Position numbers and translations under genes: made by a program. A stretch of 64,000 nucleotides of DNA from Gemelliphila asaccharolytica (GTDB lineage Bacteria; Bacillota; Bacilli; Staphylococcales; Gemellaceae): NCBI RefSeq assembly GCF_001553005.1, contig NZ_KQ959861.1, forward strand, positions 99,252 through 163,251. The letters are read 5' to 3'. Of the stretch, positions 58,537 through 64,000 are shown piece after piece (positions within the stretch are counted from its first letter, which is position 1; every line of letters starts with the position of its first letter). Below the pieces are notes generated by a model. It was not told the DNA's origin and ran no database searches. It saw only the letters and a program-made list of their open reading frames with translations.

Positions 58537-59587
58537 TATCATTCTCCTCATTACTAATATCATAACTTTTATCAAATAAACTATATATATATTTTTCTGA
58601 ATCAAATTTTTCTAAATCATCCAATCCTTCTCCCAATCCAACGAGTTTTACCGGAATATCCAATTCATTTTTTATAGAAATAACAATACCGCCTTTTGCT
58701 GTACCATCTAATTTTGTTAAAATAACCCCAGAAACATTACAAATTTCTTTGAATGCTTTTGCTTGTATTATTCCATTTTGTCCTGTTGTAGCATCTATAG
58801 TTAATAGAACCTCTTGAGGCTCATGAGCATTTTCTCTTTTTATTATTTTTATAATTTTTTCTAATTCCTTCATTAGATAATCTTTATTTTGAAGCCTACC
58901 AGCTGTATCGCATAATAAAACATCATAATTATTAGCTTTAGCTGATTGTAAAGCGTCATAAATAACTGATGCAGGATCAACTCCTTCTTTTGATTTTATT
59001 ATATTAACTCCACTTTTTTTTGCCCAATCATCTAATTGATCAATTGCTCCAGCTCTAAAAGTATCTCCAGCAGCTATAAGAACTTTCTTGCCATTTTTTC
59101 TTAGTTTATAAGCTAGTTTCCCTATAGAAGTGGTTTTTCCAACACCATTAACTCCCACAAATAAAAAAACTGTTAAATTATTTTTTTGAAAATTTAGTTC
59201 AGTTTTTTCTTCTTCATCTATATATATATTTACTAATTTTTCTATTATGATATTTTGTAATTCTACTGATGATTTAATATTTTTTATTTTAGCTTCCTGT
59301 TTTAAGGAATCTGTTAATTCCAATACTGTATTATAGCTAATATCAGATTCTATTAAAATTTCTTCTAATTTTTCGAAAAATTCTTCATTTATGCTTCTAT
59401 GAGAACTTAATAATAAATTTAATGAACTTTGAAAATTATCTCTAGATTTTTTTAATCCTCTTTTAAATTTTTCTATTACAATTTCGGATTCTACAAATTT
59501 TTCATATTCATCTAATGTTATTAATTCCTCTTTTAATTCTTCTTTTTTTGAAAATTTTTTCTTTATTTTTTCTAAAAAATTACTCAT
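58529..59587 (-). CDS. ftsY: Signal recognition particle receptor FtsY
   Basis: 352 aa. An N domain (about 55-140) preceded by a short charged A region, then the SRP-type GTPase: GVNGVGKTTSIGKLAYKL (about 147-164), DTAGRLQNKDYLMKEL (about 227) and TKLDGTAKGG (about 288). It docks ribosome-SRP complexes at the membrane. It overlaps smc by 8 bases. ffh and ylxM, downstream in Bacillus, are replaced by the NUDIX gene here. Confidence 0.96.
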   Translation of the reverse strand: MSNFLEKIKKKFSKKEELKEELITLDEYEKFVESEIVIEKFKRGLKKSRDNFQSSLNLLLSSHRSINEEFFEKLEEILIESDISYNTVLELTDSLKQEAKIKNIKSSVELQNIIIEKLVNIYIDEEEKTELNFQKNNLTVFLFVGVNGVGKTTSIGKLAYKLRKNGKKVLIAAGDTFRAGAIDQLDDWAKKSGVNIIKSKEGVDPASVIYDALQSAKANNYDVLLCDTAGRLQNKDYLMKELEKIIKIIKRENAHEPQEVLLTIDATTGQNGIIQAKAFKEICNVSGVILTKLDGTAKGGIVISIKNELDIPVKLVGLGEGLDDLEKFDSEKYIYSLFDKSYDISNEENDSE

Positions 59588-62500
59588 TTATATTTTCCTC
59601 CTCAAAAAAATCATTTATATCTATTGATAATAATGAACTAACTCCTTTTTCTTGCATAGTAATTCCATATAATTTTTCCATTACTTCCATAGTTCCTCTT
59701 CTATGAGTAATTACTAAAAATTGATTATTTTTAGAATATAGTTTTAAAAATTTTGCAAATCTATTAACATTTTCTTCATCTAGCGCCGCTTCAACTTCAT
59801 CTAATATAACAAATGGTGTGTTTTTAATTTCTAGTATTGAAAAAAGTAAGCTAATTGCTGTAAGAGCTTTTTCTCCTCCTGAAAGTAACGACATATTGCG
59901 TAATTTTTTACCTGGTGGACTTGCCTCGATATTAACCCCAGTTTCTAAAATATCTTTACCTAATTCTAATGTTAATCTAGCATTTCCTCCATTGAATAAC
60001 ATTTTATAAATTCTATTAAAATTACTAGATACCTCAGTAAATGTTTTATAAAATCTTTCTTTAACTTCCTTATCTATTTGAACTATTGTAGTTAATAATT
60101 TTTCTTTTGATACTGATAAGTCTTCTATTTGTTTTTTATAAAAAAGATATCTTTCGTTTAACTCTTCATATTCTTTTATTGATTCTAAATTAATATTTCC
60201 TAAAGAATTAATTTTTAATTTTAGATTTTTTATATCATTTATATATGATGATATCTCATTAGAATCCAAAGAATAATTCTCTAAATTTTGAATTGTTATA
60301 TTATAATTTGAAAATAAGTATGTTACTATATCATTAAATTCCTTTTCATTTTTTTTAATTTTAAATTCCAAATTATTTATTTTCTTACTAGCTAAATTAA
60401 TATAACTATATATTTTTTTTTGTTCAGAGCTCAATTCAATATCTTTATTGTATTCACTATCTTTAGATTGTTTTATTATATCTATTTCTTTTGAGATTTC
60501 TAATAATTTATCATTTACTAATAATAGTTTCTTATTATCTTCATTATTATCACATGATACATAATTTAATAAATTATTTTCTTCTATTTTTTTATTTTTT
60601 ATTTCTTCTTCTATATAATTAATATCAGAACTAAAGTTAAATAATAATTCTTTTTTTATATTTATTTTTTCTAATAAAGAATTTTTATTAATTTTCATTA
60701 TATTTATTTCTTTATTATTTTTTTTGAATTGTATAGTCAGTTCATTTTTTTCTACTATTTTATTTTCTATATCATCATTTATTTTTTTTATTTCTAAATC
60801 TAATTGATATAGTTTCTTTTCTATATTATTTTCTAAAAATAATTTTGAATTTTCTTCATTAATTTTTTTTAATCTTTCTTCATTTTTATTCAAAAATTGG
60901 TTTAATGATAATAAACTTTCTTCTTTTAATTTTACTTTTAATTTTTTTTCAATTATTTCAGTATTAAATTTTTCTAAATTTTTCTTAATATTAAAAATAC
61001 TAATATCTAGTTCTTTAATTTTGTTATTGTTTTCATCAATTTTTTTATTTAATTGAAGTTTATTTTTATTTAATTCATAAATATTATTTGTTAATTCTTG
61101 AAGATTTTTTTTATTTTTTATAATTGAATTACTTTTTATTGTTGCTCCTCCTGTAATAGAGCCTCCAATATTTATAACTTGTCCATCTATAGTAATTACT
61201 TTTAATTTATGATTTATTTTTTTTGAAATAATATTAGCATTTTTTAAATTGTCTACTATTAAAACATTCGATAATAAATAATGTACTATATTATAATACT
61301 TTTTATCTACTTTTACCAAATTAGATGCAATATTTATATAACCTTCCTCATTTTTTATATTTTGCAAAGTGTCGTAGTTAACTATCCTTTTTTTTATATT
61401 ATTTATAGGTAGAAAAGTTGCTCTTCCTTTGTTACTTTTTGCTAAATATTCTATACATTTTTTAGCTACTTTTTCATCTTCTACAATTATATTTTGTTGA
61501 GAAGATACTAATGCTGTATCTAATGCTATTGAATATTTTTTATCAAAATCAAAAATATCGGCAACAATTCCTATTATTCCTAATATATTTTTTTTATTTT
61601 TTATTATTTCTCTTACACCTTGATTATAAAAAGAATAATTATTTATTTGAGAAAATAAGAAATTTTTTTTATTTTCGTATTTTAAAATTTTTTCTTTTAA
61701 TTTTTTATTAGTTTCCTCTAATTCAACACTCAAAGTTTCTAAAAGTTCTTTATTTTTATTTGATTTTTTTAACAAAATGTTTAAAGCAGTAATTTCACCA
61801 TTAATTTCATTAATACTTTTTTTAATATTGTCGATTTCTAATTTCTCTACATTTATGTCTTTTTTTATATTTTTTATTTCTGATAAAATATTTATTTTTC
61901 TACTGTTATTATTGTCCTCAACTTTTTTTGCAAAATTCTTTTCGTTTTGTAATTTTGATTCTTCATTAGATAATGTGAAAAAAGTTGATTTTAAACTTTC
62001 TATATCTTTTTCTGCTAAATTTATCCTGTTTTCCAAATCGGTATCTAATAAAGCTAATTCTTCTGATATTTTTTTATATTTCTCTTCAAATATTTCTTTT
62101 TCTTTTTTTATGTTTTTAATCTTTATTAATATATTACCTTTTCTTTCCACTAAAACATTTATATTTTCTTGAACTGTTTTTAATAAATTTTTTTTATTTT
62201 TTTTACTTTCATTATTTATTTTTATTATTGAATTTATCTTTTCTTTTTCTTTTATTAAAAATATTTCTTTCTCTTTTTTTTCTTGATAAGATAAATCTAC
62301 TTTTATTAATCTTTCTTTAGTATCAGATATATCTTTTTCTACCTTATCTAATTGTTTTAGTAAGTTATCTTTTTCTTTTAAATATTTATTTAAATTATCA
62401 ACATCCTTCTTCAAACTAATTTCACATTTTTTTATATTGAATGAATTAATAACTATATCTTTTTCTTTCAATTCTTTTTTGTAATTTATAAATTTTTCAG

Positions 62501-63113
62501 CTCTATTTTTTTGTATTAATAATTTTCCATGATTTTCTTTTATCTCATTAAATATATCTTTTATTCTTTTTAAATTTTCCTCAGTTTTATTTATTTTTAA
62601 TGAACATTCTTTTCTTTTATTCTTATATTTAAGTATCCCTGCTACATCCTCAATAATTAATCTTTTATCTTCAGATTTTGATGATATAATAGATTCAACT
62701 TTCCCTTGAGTTATTAAACTATAGCTCTCTTTATTTATTCCTAAATCAAGGAAAATATCTGTTATATTTTTCAATCTAACTCTTTTGTTATCAACTAAAT
62801 ATTCACTATCACCATTTCTATATAATTTTCTTGAAATAATTTTTTTTACATTATTAATTAAAAAAATTAAAGATACTTTTGCATAATTCTTAGAACTTCT
62901 TTTTTCTGAACCAGAAAATATGACATCTTGCATGTTAGTTCCACGTAAATTTTTAGCAGATTGTTCTCCTAAAACCCATCTTATAGCATCTACTATATTA
63001 CTTTTGCCAGAACCATTAGGTCCTACTATTCCTAATAAATTAGTATCTATTTTAATTTTTGATTTTGAATAAAAGGATTTAAATCCATCAATTTCAATAC
63101 CTACTAAATTCAT
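59580..63113 (-). CDS. smc: Chromosome segregation ATPase Smc
   Basis: 1177 aa. N-terminal Walker A VGPNGSGKSNIVDAIRWVLG (about 31-50), coiled coil (about 170-500), hinge (about 510-660, with GGSITGGAT), second coiled coil (about 670-1020), then the ABC signature LLSGGEKALTAISLLFSI (about 1082) and Walker B FVILDEVEAALDE (about 1105). Forms the condensin core. It is very Lys/Asn/Ile-rich in the coils. It follows rnc by 12 bases. Confidence 0.96.
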   Translation of the reverse strand: MNLVGIEIDGFKSFYSKSKIKIDTNLLGIVGPNGSGKSNIVDAIRWVLGEQSAKNLRGTNMQDVIFSGSEKRSSKNYAKVSLIFLINNVKKIISRKLYRNGDSEYLVDNKRVRLKNITDIFLDLGINKESYSLITQGKVESIISSKSEDKRLIIEDVAGILKYKNKRKECSLKINKTEENLKRIKDIFNEIKENHGKLLIQKNRAEKFINYKKELKEKDIVINSFNIKKCEISLKKDVDNLNKYLKEKDNLLKQLDKVEKDISDTKERLIKVDLSYQEKKEKEIFLIKEKEKINSIIKINNESKKNKKNLLKTVQENINVLVERKGNILIKIKNIKKEKEIFEEKYKKISEELALLDTDLENRINLAEKDIESLKSTFFTLSNEESKLQNEKNFAKKVEDNNNSRKINILSEIKNIKKDINVEKLEIDNIKKSINEINGEITALNILLKKSNKNKELLETLSVELEETNKKLKEKILKYENKKNFLFSQINNYSFYNQGVREIIKNKKNILGIIGIVADIFDFDKKYSIALDTALVSSQQNIIVEDEKVAKKCIEYLAKSNKGRATFLPINNIKKRIVNYDTLQNIKNEEGYINIASNLVKVDKKYYNIVHYLLSNVLIVDNLKNANIISKKINHKLKVITIDGQVINIGGSITGGATIKSNSIIKNKKNLQELTNNIYELNKNKLQLNKKIDENNNKIKELDISIFNIKKNLEKFNTEIIEKKLKVKLKEESLLSLNQFLNKNEERLKKINEENSKLFLENNIEKKLYQLDLEIKKINDDIENKIVEKNELTIQFKKNNKEINIMKINKNSLLEKINIKKELLFNFSSDINYIEEEIKNKKIEENNLLNYVSCDNNEDNKKLLLVNDKLLEISKEIDIIKQSKDSEYNKDIELSSEQKKIYSYINLASKKINNLEFKIKKNEKEFNDIVTYLFSNYNITIQNLENYSLDSNEISSYINDIKNLKLKINSLGNINLESIKEYEELNERYLFYKKQIEDLSVSKEKLLTTIVQIDKEVKERFYKTFTEVSSNFNRIYKMLFNGGNARLTLELGKDILETGVNIEASPPGKKLRNMSLLSGGEKALTAISLLFSILEIKNTPFVILDEVEAALDEENVNRFAKFLKLYSKNNQFLVITHRRGTMEVMEKLYGITMQEKGVSSLLSIDINDFFEEENINE

Positions 63114-63125
63114 ATTACCTCACTA

Positions 63126-63830
63126 TTAAATTAATTTTAATTTAGTTAACACCTCTTTTGCCGCAAGTTGTTCTGCTTCTTTTTTTGTTCTTGATTTACC
63201 TTTACCAAGATTTTTTTCATTAACATATAAAGCAATTTCAAAAATTTTTTCATGAGAAGGACCGGAAGAAGATATAAGATCATATCTAATTACACCCCTA
63301 TTATTGTGACTATAATATTCTTGAAGCAAAGTTTTATAATCTATAAACACGTGATAATTTGATGTTTTAACTTCCTTAAACAATGTATTATCTAAAAATT
63401 TTTTCACTGAATCTAGGCCTTTATCTAAATAAAGTGCTCCTAAAAATGCTTCAAATATATCAGCTAATAAAGATGCTCTGCATCTACCACCATTTTTTTC
63501 TTCTCCTTTTCCTAAAAGAATATATTTAGAAAAATTTAATTTTTTTGTTTCTCTAACTAATGATAATTCACATACAAGAGAAGATCTTATTTTTGTTAAT
63601 TCCCCTTCTGTTAAATCAGGAAATTTTTTATATAAAAATTCACTTGTAGATACTTCAAGGACAGCATCCCCTAAAAATTCTAATCTCTCATAATCATCAC
63701 TTTTGGAATATTTTTTATTTTCATTTACATATGAAGAATGTGTAAATGCCTTCTTATAATTTTCCTTATTATTTATATTTAACTTATATTCGTTGTTTAA
63801 TTTTTCTAATAATTCAGATATATATATCAT
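63126..63830 (-). CDS. rnc: Ribonuclease III
   Basis: 234 aa from the preferred start. Catalytic domain: AFTHSSYVNE, ERLEFLGDAVLEVSTSEFLYKKFP (Glu/Asp metal site) and DIFEAFLGALYLDKG; then a dsRBD (about 160-234, TLLQEYYSHN...KEAEQLAAKEVL). It cuts double-stranded RNA, including rRNA precursors. The ORF opens at 63845, but ATG 63830 follows AGGAG and is preferred. First of rnc-smc-ftsY, as in Bacillus. Confidence 0.95.
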   Translation of the reverse strand: MIYISELLEKLNNEYKLNINNKENYKKAFTHSSYVNENKKYSKSDDYERLEFLGDAVLEVSTSEFLYKKFPDLTEGELTKIRSSLVCELSLVRETKKLNFSKYILLGKGEEKNGGRCRASLLADIFEAFLGALYLDKGLDSVKKFLDNTLFKEVKTSNYHVFIDYKTLLQEYYSHNNRGVIRYDLISSSGPSHEKIFEIALYVNEKNLGKGKSRTKKEAEQLAAKEVLTKLKLI

Positions 63831-63917
63831 TTTTTCTCCTATCATTAATAAAAAGATTATATCATAAAATATAACTATATTCCATTTGATTATAATGGTT
63901 CTTTTTTCAAAGTATAA

Positions 63918-63953
63918 TAAAAAAAATTCTAATCTAGATAACTAAATTAGAAT
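63918..63953 (-). terminator. Terminator after tRNA-His
   Basis: ATTCTAAT (63926-63933) / ATTAGAAT (63946-63953) with a 12-base loop, followed by a T run (A run 63918-63925 on the plus strand) in the minus direction. It lies 19 bases past the tRNA. Confidence 0.75.
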
Positions 63954-63971
63954 TCATCATATTTTCTAAAA

Positions 63972-64000
63972 TGGGGCGATTGATGGGAATCGAACCCACG
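63972..64000 (-). tRNA. tRNA-His (partial, 3' end)
   Basis: The minus strand enters the window at the T arm (GTGGG-TTCGATT-CCCAT), then the acceptor 3' strand CAATCGC, discriminator C73 and encoded CCA (63972-63974). A C73 discriminator is the hallmark of bacterial tRNA-His (paired with G-1). The anticodon lies outside the window, so the identity is inferred from C73 and the T-arm/acceptor sequence. Confidence 0.8.

Overview
This is a very AT-rich chromosomal segment, almost certainly from a low-GC Gram-positive bacterium of the class Bacilli. The gene orders match Bacillus-type arrangements: rimP-nusA-ylxR-ylxQ-infB-rbfA, tmk-holB-yabB-yazA-rsmI, gluP-yqgQ, prs-pth-mfd, rpsA(ypfD)-der-gpsA-hup-folE-mtrB, rnc-smc-ftsY and rimM-trmD. 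Sporulation genes that sit inside these blocks in Bacillus (fin, spoIVA) are absent. A formate channel and acetate kinase suggest a fermentative lifestyle. A small non-sporulating member such as the Gemella/Gemelliphila group fits best; this is inference from gene order and base composition, not from a database search. All genes but two small ones lie on the minus strand.

Layout: 1-1.4 kb, sufD (cut by the window edge) and sufC; 1.7-2.9 kb, ackA; 3-10.8 kb, uvrC, then the fmt-rsmB-rlmN-prpC-prkC block; 10.9-14.3 kb, a lipoprotein, gpmA, a DUF1146-like protein, corA and a TrmH-type methyltransferase; 14.4-15.4 kb, a plus-strand membrane rhodanese and a gene-poor gap with a decayed tyrosine-recombinase remnant; 15.4-20.1 kb, the nusA-infB operon with a promoter, palindrome and leader terminator; 20.2-24.1 kb, the tmk cluster and a transaldolase; 24.4-31.9 kb, a plus-strand membrane protein, rny, ftsW-queA-tgt-yajC, yqgQ and a rhomboid that has lost its catalytic residues; 32-38.3 kb, a formate channel with a Rex-like operator, then prs-pth-mfd; 38.4-46.7 kb, mutS2-trxA, cvpA, asp23-fakA and uvrA; 46.7-49.8 kb, groESL, a divergent TRAP (MtrB)-like protein, folE and hup; 49.9-57.1 kb, rpsA, der, gpsA, trmD, rimM and a PhnC/PhnE-type transporter; 57.3-63.8 kb, lepB, a NUDIX protein, ftsY, smc and rnc; the right edge holds the 3' end of tRNA-His.

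Most of the content is housekeeping: translation and RNA maturation, DNA repair (UvrA, UvrC, Mfd, MutS2), protein folding and secretion, and cell-wall signalling (PASTA kinase and phosphatase, SEDS polymerase). The points most worth a second look are: the pseudo-rhomboid whose GxSG serine is leucine; the MtrB/TRAP homologue next to folE that lacks canonical RNA- and Trp-binding positions; a dispersed intergenic element shared by the 3' flanks of ackA and the formate channel; the recombinase relic; the redox-type operator on the formate channel; operator-like inverted repeats at several promoters; and a phosphonate-type ABC transporter with a fused double permease and no visible binding protein, sitting where ffh/rpsP would be expected.
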